The notes under the pieces: generated by a model
Seen by the model: only the letters and a program-made list of their open reading frames with translations
Told to the model about the DNA's origin: nothing
The model's database searches: none
Made by a program: the position numbers and the translations under genes
In this document: positions 40,033 through 51,931 of the stretch, piece after piece
Numbering within the stretch: the stretch's first letter is position 1
Layout: every line of letters begins with the position of its first letter
Source: JAKFWF01 sp963750535
GTDB lineage: Bacteria > Pseudomonadota > Alphaproteobacteria > Rhizobiales > Hyphomicrobiaceae
NCBI GenBank assembly: GCA_963750535.1
Contig: CAVVRF010000027.1
Location: 124,001-188,000, forward strand
Direction: 5' to 3'
DNA length: 64,000 nt

Positions 40033-40836
40033 ATGACCGGGCAGCCTCGCAAGACCATAGCCGATCTGATCGACGTGCTGGCCGCCCTGCGCACGCCGGT
40101 GACAGGCTGCCCGTGGGACCTGGAACAGAGCTTCGAGACCATCGCCCCGTACACGCTGGAAGAGGCATACGAGGTCGCCGATGCGATTGCCCGCGGCAAC
40201 CGCCCCGATCTGTGCGAGGAACTCGGCGACCTGCTGCTGCAGGTCGTCTATCACGCGCAGCTGGCGCGCGAGGAAGGCGCCTTCGATTTTGCCGACGTGG
40301 CCGACGGCATCACCCGCAAGATGATCCGCCGCCACCCGCATGTGTTCGGCGACGACGCGGCCCGCTCGGCGGGGGCGGCCAAGGGCTTCTGGGAGCAGAT
40401 CAAGGCCGAGGAAAAGGCGCGCAAGCCGGCCAGGGCAAAAAGCGTTCTCGATGACGTGCCGCTGCCGCTGCCGGCGCTGACCCGCGCGGTAAAGTTGCAG
40501 GGCCGGGCGGCCAAGGTCGGCTTCGACTGGCCGTCCCTCGCCCCCGTGCTCGCCAAGATGCGCGAGGAGCTGGGGGAGCTGGAAGCGGCAATCACTTCTG
40601 GCGACAAGGCGCACACGGCCGAGGAGTTCGGCGACCTGCTGTTCGTGATGGCCAACGTCGCCCGGCACCTCGACCTCGATCCCGAGGAGGCGCTGCGGCA
40701 GGCGAACCACAAGTTCACCCGCCGCTTTCACCGCATCGAGGCGCTGCTGGCGGCGAAGGGCAAGACACCGGCGCAGTCCAATCTCGACGAGATGGACATG
40801 TTGTGGGATCAGGCCAAGGCCGAGGAGCGGGGCTGA
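40033..40836 (+). CDS. mazG: Nucleoside triphosphate pyrophosphohydrolase MazG
   Basis: Hydrolyses NTPs and non-canonical nucleotides. 267 residues with the two tandem MazG domains: CPWDLEQSFETIAPYTLEEAYE plus EELGDLLLQVVYHAQ, and later REELGELEAA plus EEFGDLLFVMANVARH. The metal-binding EExxE and ExxD residues are present in both. The start at 40033 has GGAG at a suitable distance. Confidence 0.93.
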   Translation: MTGQPRKTIADLIDVLAALRTPVTGCPWDLEQSFETIAPYTLEEAYEVADAIARGNRPDLCEELGDLLLQVVYHAQLAREEGAFDFADVADGITRKMIRRHPHVFGDDAARSAGAAKGFWEQIKAEEKARKPARAKSVLDDVPLPLPALTRAVKLQGRAAKVGFDWPSLAPVLAKMREELGELEAAITSGDKAHTAEEFGDLLFVMANVARHLDLDPEEALRQANHKFTRRFHRIEALLAAKGKTPAQSNLDEMDMLWDQAKAEERG

Positions 40837-40838
40837 CG

Positions 40839-42416
40839 TTACGGCGCGAGCCACACGTCCGACAGATCCTGGCCGAGGTAGTGGCTCGGCATCGCGTACC
40901 AGCCTCGCACCTTCTTCGGCATCACCACGATGCGCTGGAACCACAGGAACGGCACCACGTTGGCGGTGGTGATCGCGTACTTGTCGAGCTCGTTGACGAT
41001 GCGCTTGCGCTCCACCGGATCGACCGCGCGGCGCTGCGCCTCGTACATCGCATCGATCTTGGCGTCGTCGTGGTTGGAGTGGGCGACCGCCGACAGCTTC
41101 TTGGTCAGGAACTTGGTGAAATGCGCAGTCGGATCATCCGTGTAGTCTGAGATGAACTCGATCGCGACCTCGAAGTTGCCGGCGGTCAGTGCCGCCTGGT
41201 AGGGCGTCGTCTCCAATTGCTCGTGCGTGGCGGTGACGCCGATGCGGCGCCACTGGTCGATGACGTAGACGCCGGCCGTCGTATAGGGGTCGGTGCCGGA
41301 GCGGTTGGTCAGCTTGATCGACAGCTTGTCGATGCCGGCCTCCTTCAGGAGCTTTTGCGCCTCGGCCCGCGCCGCAACCGCATCCTTGCCATAGCCCGGC
41401 AGCTTGACGAGCTCGGATTCGGGCAGCGCCATCTCGTATCCCGGCCGCACGCCGCCGCCGACATACTTGATCGCCGAGATCTTGCCGAGCTGCTCGCCGG
41501 CCGTCCACCGGTCGATCGCCAGCGACAGCGCCTGCCGCACCCTCTGGTCGTCGAACGGCTTCTTCTTGGTATTGAAAATGACCACCAGTGCCGATACCAG
41601 CGGCTGCTCCTTGACGAAGACCTTGTCGCCCATCTTCTCGACCAGCTGGTCACGTTCGCTCGGCGAGCGGAAGCGGAACTCGGCGTCGAACTGGCCGCCG
41701 AGCAGGCCCGGCAGCACATTTGGTGACTTCACGAAGTAGGCCTTGTAGCCGTCGAGATAGGGCAGTCCCGCTTTGAAGTACTGGTCGAAGCGCTTCGCCG
41801 TCCACGACGAGCCGCGCTGGTGCTCGACGAACGTGAAGGCGCCGGTGCCCATGATCTCGGTCTCGGGGTAGCGCGGGTTCTGCGCCAGCTTGGCGGCGCT
41901 ATAGATGCAGTTGAACGGCGACGCCAGCAGCTGCAGCACGCCGGCCACCGGGTTCTTCAGTTTGAAGACGACCGTCAGCGGATCGGGGGTGTCGATAGCG
42001 CCGAAGTCGGCGTAGTAGGCTTGCCGCGCCGACACGATGCCGCCGGTCGGACGGATGATGCGCTCGTAGCTCGCCTTGACGTCGGCCGAGGTCAGCGCCG
42101 TGCCGTCGTGGAACTTGACGTTCGGGTGCAGCTTGAAGGTGTATGCGAGGCCGTCCGGGCTCACCGTCCAGGACTGCGCCAGGTCGCCCGATACTTCCGG
42201 ATAGGTCGCGCCGTGGAACTTCAGCAGCGTTGAATAGTGCGGCGCCACCGGATGCGTCACGCCGAACGTCACATTCGAATGGCAATCGTAATTCGGCGGC
42301 TCGGCCACCACCGCGAAGTTGAGCGTGCCGCCGCGCACCGGCGTCTGCGTTTGCGCACTGGCCGTGGTGGCGAGCAAGCTTAAGGCTGCAAGTGTCCAAG
42401 CCAAGAGTCTGGCCAT
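40839..42416 (-). CDS. Peptide/nickel-type ABC solute-binding protein
   Basis: A 525-residue periplasmic binding protein (SBP family 5) with a signal peptide (LLAWTLAALSLLATTASAQ) and the family blocks GGTLNFAVVAEPP, LAQSWTVSPDGLAYTFKLHPNVKFHDG, LTSADVKASYERI, RVRQALSLAIDR. The start at 42416 is supported by GGGGAG upstream and by the signal peptide. No permease genes are adjacent; the importer at 1-3002 lacks a binding protein, so they could work together. Confidence 0.9.
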   Translation of the reverse strand: MARLLAWTLAALSLLATTASAQTQTPVRGGTLNFAVVAEPPNYDCHSNVTFGVTHPVAPHYSTLLKFHGATYPEVSGDLAQSWTVSPDGLAYTFKLHPNVKFHDGTALTSADVKASYERIIRPTGGIVSARQAYYADFGAIDTPDPLTVVFKLKNPVAGVLQLLASPFNCIYSAAKLAQNPRYPETEIMGTGAFTFVEHQRGSSWTAKRFDQYFKAGLPYLDGYKAYFVKSPNVLPGLLGGQFDAEFRFRSPSERDQLVEKMGDKVFVKEQPLVSALVVIFNTKKKPFDDQRVRQALSLAIDRWTAGEQLGKISAIKYVGGGVRPGYEMALPESELVKLPGYGKDAVAARAEAQKLLKEAGIDKLSIKLTNRSGTDPYTTAGVYVIDQWRRIGVTATHEQLETTPYQAALTAGNFEVAIEFISDYTDDPTAHFTKFLTKKLSAVAHSNHDDAKIDAMYEAQRRAVDPVERKRIVNELDKYAITTANVVPFLWFQRIVVMPKKVRGWYAMPSHYLGQDLSDVWLAP

Positions 42417-42560
42417 CCGTCGCGTCTCCCCGAAAACAAGTTTTTTTGCGCAGCACTGCTGCCGGACGAGTGTGGCATGGGCGGCGCGGACATGCATCGG
42501 GTTTTGCGAGGGAGCGGGACCGGCATGCCGCGCGGTCGTGACCCGCCGGTACCTGGCGCT

Positions 42561-43895
42561 TCAGCCCGCCACGAACTTGACGCCGGTCCCCTTCAACCGG
42601 CCGAGCAGCCGGCCATGGCGTGCACGTTCGATACGGACAGTTGCGCGTGTCGATCCGTCATCGTCGGTGGTGCGTGACACCAGCTCGGCGTTGGCATGCA
42701 GCCACGCCAGCACCGCGCCGTCGGCGGCCGGCACCACCAGGTTGATCATCTCGTCGTCGGCACTCAAATGCCGGTCGATCAGCGCCAGCAGATCGGCGAT
42801 GCCGTCGCCGGTTGCCGCCGAGACCAGCGCCGGCGTCCGCTGCGCCCGCTTCGCCGTCCAGCGCAATTCGTCCAGCGCGTCGACGGCGAGCAAGTCGATC
42901 TTGTTCCATACCTCGATGATGCCGGCGTCCGCCGCGCCGGCGTCGATGCCGAGACCGGCCAGCACGCCCTCGACGTCGGCCGCCTGGGCGGCGCTCTCGA
43001 CGTGGGCGATGTCGCGCACGTGCAGGATGAGATCGGCCTCGACCACCTCCTCGAGCGTCGCCCGAAAAGCGGCGACGAGCATTGTCGGCAGGTCGGAGAT
43101 GAACCCCACGGTGTCGGACAGAATGATGCGCCGGCCGCTCGCGAGCTTCACCTCCCGCATCGTCGGATCGAGAGTGGCGAACACTTGGTCCCTGGCAATC
43201 ACCGCCGCGCCGGTGACGCGATTGAACAGCGTCGACTTGCCGGCGTTGGTGTAGCCGACGATCGCGACGATCGGATACGGCACCTTGCGCCGGCCCTTGC
43301 GGTGCAGCTTGCGGGTCTTGACGACATGGGCGAGCTCGTCGCGGATCGCGTCGATGCGATCCTGGATGATGCGGCGGTCGAGCTCGAGCTGGCTTTCGCC
43401 GGGGCCGCCGAGAAAACCCGCGCCGCCGCGCTGGCGCTCGAGGTGGGTCCAGCTGCGGACCAGCCGGCTCTTCTGGTAGCTCAAATGCGCCAGCTCGACC
43501 TGCAGCCGGCCTTCCCGCGTCTGGGCTCGCCGGCCGAAGATCTCGAGGATCAACCCGGTGCGATCGAGCACCTTCGCGTTCCAGGCCCTTTCCAGATTGC
43601 GCTGCTGGATCGGCGATACCGCGTGATCGACCACCACCAGCTCGATACCGTCCGCCTCGATGCGGGTGGACAGCTCCTCGACCTTGCCTTTGCCGAACAG
43701 GGTCGAAGGACGTGGCGCCTGCACCGTCACGATCAGCCCCTCGGCGACATCGAGGTCGATGGCGTGTGCGAGCCCGACCGCCTCGGCGAGCCGATCGCCT
43801 GGACTGTGCAGTGGCGGGACGGCCTTGGGCTCGGTCTCACCCTCGGCAACGAGATGAGCCGGCCGGCGAGACCGCATCAGCACCGGCACCAGCAC
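42561..43895 (-). CDS. hflX: GTPase HflX
   Basis: Ribosome-associated GTPase that splits ribosomes under stress. 444 residues from a GTG. N-terminal HflX domain (STLFGKGKVEELS), the linker (GGAGFLGGPGESQLELDRR) and the G domain: G1 GYTNAGKSTLFN, G3 DTVGFISDLP, G4 NKID. The true start may lie up to about 25 codons further upstream, since the frame stays open towards hfq. The order hfq-hflX is conserved. Confidence 0.94.
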   Translation of the reverse strand: MLVPVLMRSRRPAHLVAEGETEPKAVPPLHSPGDRLAEAVGLAHAIDLDVAEGLIVTVQAPRPSTLFGKGKVEELSTRIEADGIELVVVDHAVSPIQQRNLERAWNAKVLDRTGLILEIFGRRAQTREGRLQVELAHLSYQKSRLVRSWTHLERQRGGAGFLGGPGESQLELDRRIIQDRIDAIRDELAHVVKTRKLHRKGRRKVPYPIVAIVGYTNAGKSTLFNRVTGAAVIARDQVFATLDPTMREVKLASGRRIILSDTVGFISDLPTMLVAAFRATLEEVVEADLILHVRDIAHVESAAQAADVEGVLAGLGIDAGAADAGIIEVWNKIDLLAVDALDELRWTAKRAQRTPALVSAATGDGIADLLALIDRHLSADDEMINLVVPAADGAVLAWLHANAELVSRTTDDDGSTRATVRIERARHGRLLGRLKGTGVKFVAG

Positions 43896-43993
43896 CAGCG
43901 CACGTGCGGTGCTGCCGAGCCGGCGCTCGGTGATCGCAACGCCGTCGTCGTCAGGACGCGGCTCATTCCTGGTTGTATCTTCGATGACGGGGC

Positions 43994-44248
43994 TTATCCC
44001 TGGGCTCCATCGGACGGGTCCTGATCCATCAGATGGACCGGCGCGCCCGGCATGATCGTCGATATCGCGTGCTTGTATACCAATTGCGAATGACCGTCGC
44101 GCCGCAGCAGGACGCAGAAATTATCGAACCAAGTGACGATACCCTGCAGCTTCACTCCGTTGACGAGGAAAATGGTCAGCGGGGTCTTCGCCTTGCGCAC
44201 ATGATTGAGAAAGGTATCTTGCAGGCTTTGCTGGCGCTCGGATGCCAT
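43994..44248 (-). CDS. hfq: RNA chaperone Hfq
   Basis: An 84-residue Sm-like protein that pairs small RNAs with mRNAs. Sm1 (QDTFLNHVRKAKTPLTIFLVNG) and Sm2 (YKHAISTIMP) motifs are complete. It lies between dat and hflX in the leftward gene string. Confidence 0.97.
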   Translation of the reverse strand: MASERQQSLQDTFLNHVRKAKTPLTIFLVNGVKLQGIVTWFDNFCVLLRRDGHSQLVYKHAISTIMPGAPVHLMDQDPSDGAQG

Positions 44249-44429
44249 TGTCGTTGTCCTGTTTCAGGAGTTGTTGTTGTCGTAGAGCCGTCGGCCCATA
44301 GCGAGGTCTTGAATCCCGGCAACTGGATTGACGTACCACAAACCATAACTGTTTTTGTTGAAGGAATAGTACTCCTTTGCGTGCGCGCCAGGGTGTCGCA
44401 GCCGGCGGTCATGCCGCCGGCCGCGGTCG

Positions 44430-45296
44430 TCAAGCCGGCGCGTGCTCGGCGACCTCGTGGAATGTCTGCCGCAACCGCAAACTGAGCAGGCCCGGCGCGC
44501 CGTTGCCGATCGGGCTGCCGTCGATCCGCACTACCGGCATGACGATGTTGCCGGCCGAGGTGATGAACGCCTCGCGAGCGGATTTGGCTTCGTCCACCGT
44601 GAAGGCGCGCTCGACGAGCTCGAGGCCCTCCCGCCGCAGCAGGTCGATCAGTGTCATGCGGGTGACGCCGCGCAGGATGGCGTTGCTCGCGGGCGGCGTA
44701 ACGAGGCAGCCTTCAGCGGTGATGATCCAGGCATTGCTCGACGCGCCCTCGGTGACCTGGCCGGCAGGGTCGACGAACCAGGCCTCCCTCGCGCCCTCGG
44801 CCCTGGCCGCCTCCTTTGCCAGGCTCGACGGCAGCAGCATGACCGTCTTGATGTCGCAGCGCTCCCAGCGTGCCTCCGGCACAGTCTTTACCGAAATTCC
44901 CTGCTCGGCGCGCGCCGCGAGAGCGGCGAGATCGTGGCTGCGGGCGATGACCACGACGGTCGGTGCCATCGTGCCTTCGGGAGCGAACAGGAAGTCGCGA
45001 GGACGCGCGCCGCGCGAGACCTGCAGATAGATCGAGCCGTCACTCACCCGATTGCGACGGATCACCTCGCGCAGCACACGCTGCCACGCCGGCCGCGACA
45101 TCGGCGCGGGGATCCTGAGCTCGCCCAGCGAGCGATCGAGCCGGTCGAGGTGGCGGGTCTCGTCGACCAGTCGACCCGCCCGCACCTCGCACACCTCGTA
45201 GACCGCGTCGCCGAACTGATAACCGCGATCCTCGACATGGACGCAGGCATCGGCGTACGGCACGTGCCGGCCGTTGACATAAATGTATCGGCTCAT
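44430..45296 (-). CDS. dat: D-amino-acid transaminase
   Basis: PLP-dependent class IV aminotransferase, 288 residues. Motifs: YVNGRHVPYADACVHVEDRGYQFGDAVYE, the PLP Lys in CDIKTVMLLPSSLAK and the C-terminal GVTRMTLIDLLRREGL. It probably interconverts D-alanine and D-glutamate; other class IV substrates cannot be excluded. Located between ntrX and hfq. Confidence 0.87.
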   Translation of the reverse strand: MSRYIYVNGRHVPYADACVHVEDRGYQFGDAVYEVCEVRAGRLVDETRHLDRLDRSLGELRIPAPMSRPAWQRVLREVIRRNRVSDGSIYLQVSRGARPRDFLFAPEGTMAPTVVVIARSHDLAALAARAEQGISVKTVPEARWERCDIKTVMLLPSSLAKEAARAEGAREAWFVDPAGQVTEGASSNAWIITAEGCLVTPPASNAILRGVTRMTLIDLLRREGLELVERAFTVDEAKSAREAFITSAGNIVMPVVRIDGSPIGNGAPGLLSLRLRQTFHEVAEHAPA

Positions 45297-45337
45297 TTCC
45301 CCTCAACCCCTCGAGGCAATCCAGGTCACTTGTTCGA

Positions 45338-46733
45338 TCACGCCGGCGCCACGCCCGAGCGCTGGTCCGACGATACGCCCAATGCCCGCAGCTTGCGATG
45401 CAGGGCCGACCGCTCCATGCCGACGAACTCGGCGGTGCGCGAGATGTTGCCGCCGAAGCGGTTGATCTGTGCAAGGAGATAGTCGCGCTCGAAGATCTCT
45501 CGGGCCTCGCGCAGCGGCAGTGACATCGAGATGCTCGGACTTGCCGTTGATCGGCAACGGCACATTGGAGCCGATTTCCTGCGGCAGCATGTCGGCGGTG
45601 ATCACGGCATCGGGATCGCCGCCGGTCAGGATCATCACCCGCTCGATGTTGTTCCTGAGCTCGCGCACATTGCCCGGCCAGTCGTGCGCCTGCAGCACCG
45701 CGATCGCGTCCTCGCCGATGCGCCGGGCGGAAAGGCCCGACGTCTGCGCCACCTGGTGGCTGAAATACTGGACGAGTTCGGGAATGTCCTCGCGCCGCTC
45801 CGACAGCCCCGGCACCCGCAGCGGCACCACGTTCAGGCGATGATAGAGATCCTCGCGGAAGCGCCCCTCGGCCATCTCGCGCTCGAGATCGCGGCTCGTC
45901 GAGGAGATGATGCGCACGTCGACCGACACCTTCTGGCTGCCGCCGAGCCGCAGGAACTTCTGCTCGACCAGGACGCGCAGCACCTTGCCCTGCGTCTCGA
46001 TCGGCATGTCGGCCACCTCGTCGATGTAGAGCGTGCCGCCGTGCGCCTCCTCGAGCGCGCCGACCTTGCGCGGCCCGCCGGTGCGGTCCTCGGTGCCAAA
46101 CAGCTCCTCCTCGACGCGGTCGGGCGCCATGGCGGCGGCATTGAGCACGACGAACGGAGCGTCGGAGCGGGCGGACTTGGCATGCATGAAGCGGGCGGCG
46201 AGCTCCTTGCCGGCGCCCGAGGCGCCGCGGATCAGCACCCGGCTGTTGGTTGGGGCGACGCGCTCGATCTGGGCTCGCAGCTGGTTGATCGCGGTCGACT
46301 TGCCGATCATCTCAGCGCTCTGCATGGAGCGCTCCTTGAGCTGCTTGACCTCCCGGCGCAATTGCGAGGCCTCCAGCGCCCGCATGGTGACGAGCAGCAA
46401 GCGATCGGACTTGAACGGCTTCTCGATGTAGTCGTAGGCGCCGCGACGGATCGCGGTGACCGCGGTCTCGATGTTGCCATGACCGGAGATGATCACCACC
46501 GGCAGGTCGGGATGCACCTTCTTGATGATCGACAAGACCTCGAGGCCATCGAGGCGGCTGCCCTGCAGCCAGATGTCGAGGATGACGAGTTGCGGCCGCC
46601 GCTCCTCGATCGCGCGCAGCGCCTCGTCGCTATCGCGGGCCAGCCGGCAGCGGTGCCCCTCGTCCTCGAGAATGCCAGAGACCAGGTCACGGATGTCGGC
46701 TTCGTCGTCGACGACGAGGATATCGGCTGCCAT
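45338..46733 (-). CDS. ntrX: Nitrogen-regulation response regulator NtrX, one frameshift
   Basis: About 464 residues. Receiver domain with the phospho-acceptor Asp in LVILDIWLQG, an AAA+ domain (RGASGAGKELAARFMH; GGTLYIDEVADMP) and a Fis-type DNA-binding end. The frame changes near 45531-45543, after the phrase LPINGKS. The Fis part (FERDYLLAQINRFGGNISRT, EFVGMERSALHRKL) is in the neighbouring frame and stops at 45338. The loop normally carrying GAFTGA is replaced by a shorter FGTEDRTGGPRKVG, so direct activation through sigma-54 is doubtful, as for other NtrX proteins. Confidence 0.92.
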
Positions 46734-46825
46734 TCGTTCTTCTCCATCAGCAATCCGGCGCTCGCTGCCGGAACTCCCAGTTCACCGCGCGGCACCGCCC
46801 GCTGCCGCTGTTCATGGCACAGGCA

Positions 46826-49105
46826 TCAGGCCGCCGCGGCCTTGTCCTTCTGCTGCCCCTTGTCGAGTTGCAGCGGCAGCGTGATCCGCACCAGGGCGCC
46901 GCGGCTGCGGCCGGGTCCCGGCGGGGCGTCCTCGAGCGCGAGGACGCCGCCGTGCTGCTCCACGATCTTCTGCACGATCGCCAACCCGAGGCCGGTGCCC
47001 TTGTGGCCCTTGTTGGTGACGTAGGGCTCGAGCAGCCGCGACCGGTTATGCTTCGGCAGGCCGATGCCGTTGTCGATGACCTCGATCGACGCCCTGCCGT
47101 CGCCGAGCAGAAGCCGCGTCTCCACCTGCCCCTTCCAGTCGGCCGGCGCACTCTCCGCCGCCGTCTCCACCGCCTCGGTTGCATTCTTCACCAGGTTGGT
47201 CACCGCCTGGCTGATCAGCCGCCGATCGAACAACCCGGTGACCTCGCCCGCCGGCATATCGATCACGTATTCGACATTGGTGTGACCCTCACGGAACAGG
47301 ATGACGGGTTCCTGCACCGCCTCGCGCAGATCGTTCGGCTCCATCACCGGCTTCGGGACGCGAGCGAAGGCGGCGAACTCGTCGACCATCGTCTTGATGT
47401 CGCCGGCCTGGCGCTCGATCGTCGCGGTGAGCTTGTCGAACGTCTCGCGATCCTCGGTGATCACGCGGCCATATTTCCGACGGATGCGCTCGGCCGACAG
47501 GATGATCGGCGTGAGCGGGTTCTTGATCTCGTGGGCGATTCTCCGGGCGACATCGGCCCAGGCCGACGTGCGCTGCGCCGACACCAGCTCGGTGATGTCG
47601 TCGAAGGTTACGACCGCGCCCTGATTGCCGCGGGCGCCGGTCGCCTCGTCCTGCTCGCGCGTAAGCCGGACCGCGAACGTGCGCTCGTCGCCCTTGACGT
47701 CGAGCGTGACCTCGTGTTGCGCGCGATTGCGCAAGTGCGGCTCGGCGGCGGCCTTCAGCAAGGTATCGAATTCCGGCAGCACCTCGTCCAGCCGATGGCC
47801 CACCAGGCTGTCGACCTCTCGTCCCAGGAGCTGCTCGGAGGAGCGGTTGGCGATGGTGATGCGGCCGTCGGCATCGAGCCCGAGGACGCCGGCCGAAACG
47901 CCGCTCAACACCGCCTCCATGAACACCCGGCGCTCCGTCAGCTGCTCGTTGGCGGTGACCAGCGCGTCGCGCTGGCTCTTGATCTCGCTCGTCATCTTGT
48001 TGAACGTGCTCGACAGCCGGCGCAGGTCGCCCTCGCCGCGCCGCTCGGGCAGCGTCACCTGCAGATTGCCGCGCGACACCTGCTGCGCGGCGCCGATGAT
48101 CCGGCGGATCGGCGCCACGAACCGGCCGGCAAACCACAGGCCGGCCCAGATCGCCGCCAGCAGCGCCGTCAGCGACAGGGTCGAGTAGATGAGGCCATGG
48201 GCGAATTTCAGCTCGCCGCGTCGCTTCCGCGTCTCCTCGTACTCCTTGTATGTGTCGGTCGTTCGCCGCAGATGGCCGATCACCTTCGGGCTCACCGCGC
48301 GCGAGGCGTAGAGATATCGCCCCGGGTACTTCTGCAGCTTCACGATGGCATTGACGCGATAGTTCTCGCTCGGGGTCGACAGCGGCACCTGCCCCGCCTC
48401 GGCCAGCTTGATGATATCGGCCGGCACGGTGTTGTAGGGCAGCTTCTCGCTCTCGATCGCCGCGATCACCGGCTTGCCGGCGGCATCGACCACGAACGCC
48501 ACCGGCAGCTCGCGCAGGCCAGCCTGGGCGATGACCAGCTGGCGCAACTGGTTGTCGTCGCCAGCGACCAGGGGGGCGGCATCATCCAGGTCCTTCGCCA
48601 TGTTGACGATGTCGGTGCGGATGATCTGGCCGTGCTCCTCGAGGTAGGCGTTGGCGACGTCGAGCGAGTTCTCCACGATCTGCTTGGTCCGGCTCGAGAC
48701 GCTGTCGAAGGTGCGCGAGAACGTCGTGGTCGCGCCGGCCGCGAGCAGGATCGAGGGCAGCGCGGCAATCACGCTGAACAAGGCGACGATGCGGATATGC
48801 AGGCGCGCGCCGGGCACCTTGGCCCGCCACGCCTTCCACAGGTCGCGGGCCTGCCAGGTGACGAGCGCGATCATCGCCACGATCAGCAGCGCATTTATCA
48901 GCAGCACCCAGAACACCACTGTGTTTCGCGGCACGATCGGCGTCAGGCCGGTCAGGATCAGGTAGGTGGACAGGCCGGACACCAGCGCCATGGCGGTGAC
49001 CACGAGGCCGATCCAGAACGCTACCGTATTGGGCTCAGGCAGCGGCGCGCGGAAATCCTCCTTGCCGCTGGGAGCGACAGACTGTGCATCGGACGAAGTC
49101 GTCAT
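46826..49105 (-). CDS. ntrY: Nitrogen-regulation sensor kinase NtrY
   Basis: Membrane histidine kinase of the NtrYX pair, 759 residues and intact. Two or more N-terminal membrane helices, a periplasmic sensor part (about 110-300), a HAMP region, a PAS domain (VLGLDADGRITIANRSSEQLL), then HisKA with the phospho-His in IAHEIKNPLTPI and the HATPase (VIDNGIGLPKHN; GTGLGLAI). The order ntrB-ntrC-ntrY-ntrX is typical of rhizobial genomes. 92 bases separate it from ntrX. Confidence 0.95.
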   Translation of the reverse strand: MTTSSDAQSVAPSGKEDFRAPLPEPNTVAFWIGLVVTAMALVSGLSTYLILTGLTPIVPRNTVVFWVLLINALLIVAMIALVTWQARDLWKAWRAKVPGARLHIRIVALFSVIAALPSILLAAGATTTFSRTFDSVSSRTKQIVENSLDVANAYLEEHGQIIRTDIVNMAKDLDDAAPLVAGDDNQLRQLVIAQAGLRELPVAFVVDAAGKPVIAAIESEKLPYNTVPADIIKLAEAGQVPLSTPSENYRVNAIVKLQKYPGRYLYASRAVSPKVIGHLRRTTDTYKEYEETRKRRGELKFAHGLIYSTLSLTALLAAIWAGLWFAGRFVAPIRRIIGAAQQVSRGNLQVTLPERRGEGDLRRLSSTFNKMTSEIKSQRDALVTANEQLTERRVFMEAVLSGVSAGVLGLDADGRITIANRSSEQLLGREVDSLVGHRLDEVLPEFDTLLKAAAEPHLRNRAQHEVTLDVKGDERTFAVRLTREQDEATGARGNQGAVVTFDDITELVSAQRTSAWADVARRIAHEIKNPLTPIILSAERIRRKYGRVITEDRETFDKLTATIERQAGDIKTMVDEFAAFARVPKPVMEPNDLREAVQEPVILFREGHTNVEYVIDMPAGEVTGLFDRRLISQAVTNLVKNATEAVETAAESAPADWKGQVETRLLLGDGRASIEVIDNGIGLPKHNRSRLLEPYVTNKGHKGTGLGLAIVQKIVEQHGGVLALEDAPPGPGRSRGALVRITLPLQLDKGQQKDKAAAA

Positions 49106-49316
49106 CGTGCCTGCCTCCCCGCTGCTGTTGGTTGCCTGATAGCCATGCGCCGCGGACCGCCACCGTTCTCAAACCGCAACACTGCGGCGTGGCAGTGACG
49201 CCGCCCCGGAAACTTACCGCAAACTGTGACATTTTCGCGACATCGTGGCCACACGTATCCGCAGCGGCGTCCAGCGTCAAGTCGTCCCGACAGGCCAGCC
49301 GACCCCGAACACTGGC

Positions 49317-50762
<1,446 letters not shown>

Positions 50763-50774
50763 GATCTATCCAGT

Positions 50775-51931
50775 TTATCGATTTCTGTTGGGTTCCGCCT
50801 TGCCGGCGGTCAGTGGCTTGGTCTGCATCGGCAGCAGCACGCGAAACACCGTGTGCTTGGATTCGGATTTCGCATTCGATGATGCCGCCGTGATCGCCGA
50901 TGATCTTGGCGACCAGCGCAAGCCCGAGCCCCGATCCGGTGCGCTTCGTCGTCACGAACGGGTCGAACAGGTGTCCCTTCATGCCCTCCGGCACGCCGAT
51001 GCCGTTGTCGACGATTTCGATCATCAGCGGCAACGCGACGCGAGCACCGCTGCCCGGCAGGGACAGCCGCATGCCGGGCCGGAACGCGGTATTGAAGTTG
51101 ATGCGGCCTGGCTCGCCGGTCTCGCCGATCGCCTCGGCGGCATTCTTGACGAGGTTGAGGAACGCCTGGACGAGCTTGTCCCGATTGGCCGGCACCGGCG
51201 GCAGCGAGGGGTCATATTCGCAGACGAACTTGATGTTGCTGGCAAAGCCGCTCTCGGCGATCTTGCGGACGTGGTCGAGAACGTCGTGGATATTGATCGG
51301 GTCCTTCACCATCGGTCGCTCGTCGCCGAACACCTCCATCCGGTCGACGAGCTTGCGGATCCGTTCGGTCTCGGCGCAGATCAACTGGGTCAATTGACGA
51401 TCCTCGTCACTGACCACCGGCTCGAGCAGTTGCGCCGCGCCCTTGATCCCGGACAGCGGATTCTTCGATCTCGTGCGCCAGCATCGCCGCCATGCCGGAA
51501 ACCGAGCGCGCGGCGGCGCGATGCGTGAGTTGCCGCTCGATCATCTGCGCCATGCTGCGCTGCTGCAGCATGACCAGCACCAGGCCGGGCTGGTCCGGCA
51601 GCGCGCCGCTGAATACGTCGACCAGCTTGGCGCCCTCGACCCGCGGCATCACGATCTCGACGCCGTACTCGTTGACCGTCGTCTCGTTGCGCCGCACCTG
51701 CTCGACCAGGCTGAGCAGCGGGCAGCCGAAGGCCACGATATCGGCAAGATGCTGGCGCTTCAGCACCGCCTGGCTGCAGGAGGTGAAGACCTCGGCCGCC
51801 GGATTGGCATAGACGACGCGATCGTCCTCGCCCAGGACGAAGATCGGATGCGGCAGCGCCGCCAGCAGGAGATCGTGCTCGACATGCCGCCGATTGCCGA
51901 CGACGACCGGTTTGCTGACTACCTGGGTCAT
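50775..51931 (-). CDS. ntrB: Nitrogen-regulation sensor kinase NtrB, two frameshifts
   Basis: Cytoplasmic histidine kinase that phosphorylates NtrC, about 385 residues when repaired. PAS domain (PHPIFVLGEDDRVVYANPAAE), phospho-His region MLAHEI followed by KNPLSGIKGAAQLLEP in another frame (change near 51463-51468), HATPase (LVKNAAEAIGE; GLGLALVAKII). A second change at the TTT run 50868-50870 affects the last residues; the corrected end stops at 50775. The start overlaps the dusB stop (ATGA). Confidence 0.92.

Noticed and set aside
46814..49198. Long plus-strand frame (about 790 codons) opposite ntrY
   Set aside because: ntrY shows kinase motifs on the minus strand; the antisense frame has typical shadow composition (Arg, Asp, His, Gln).
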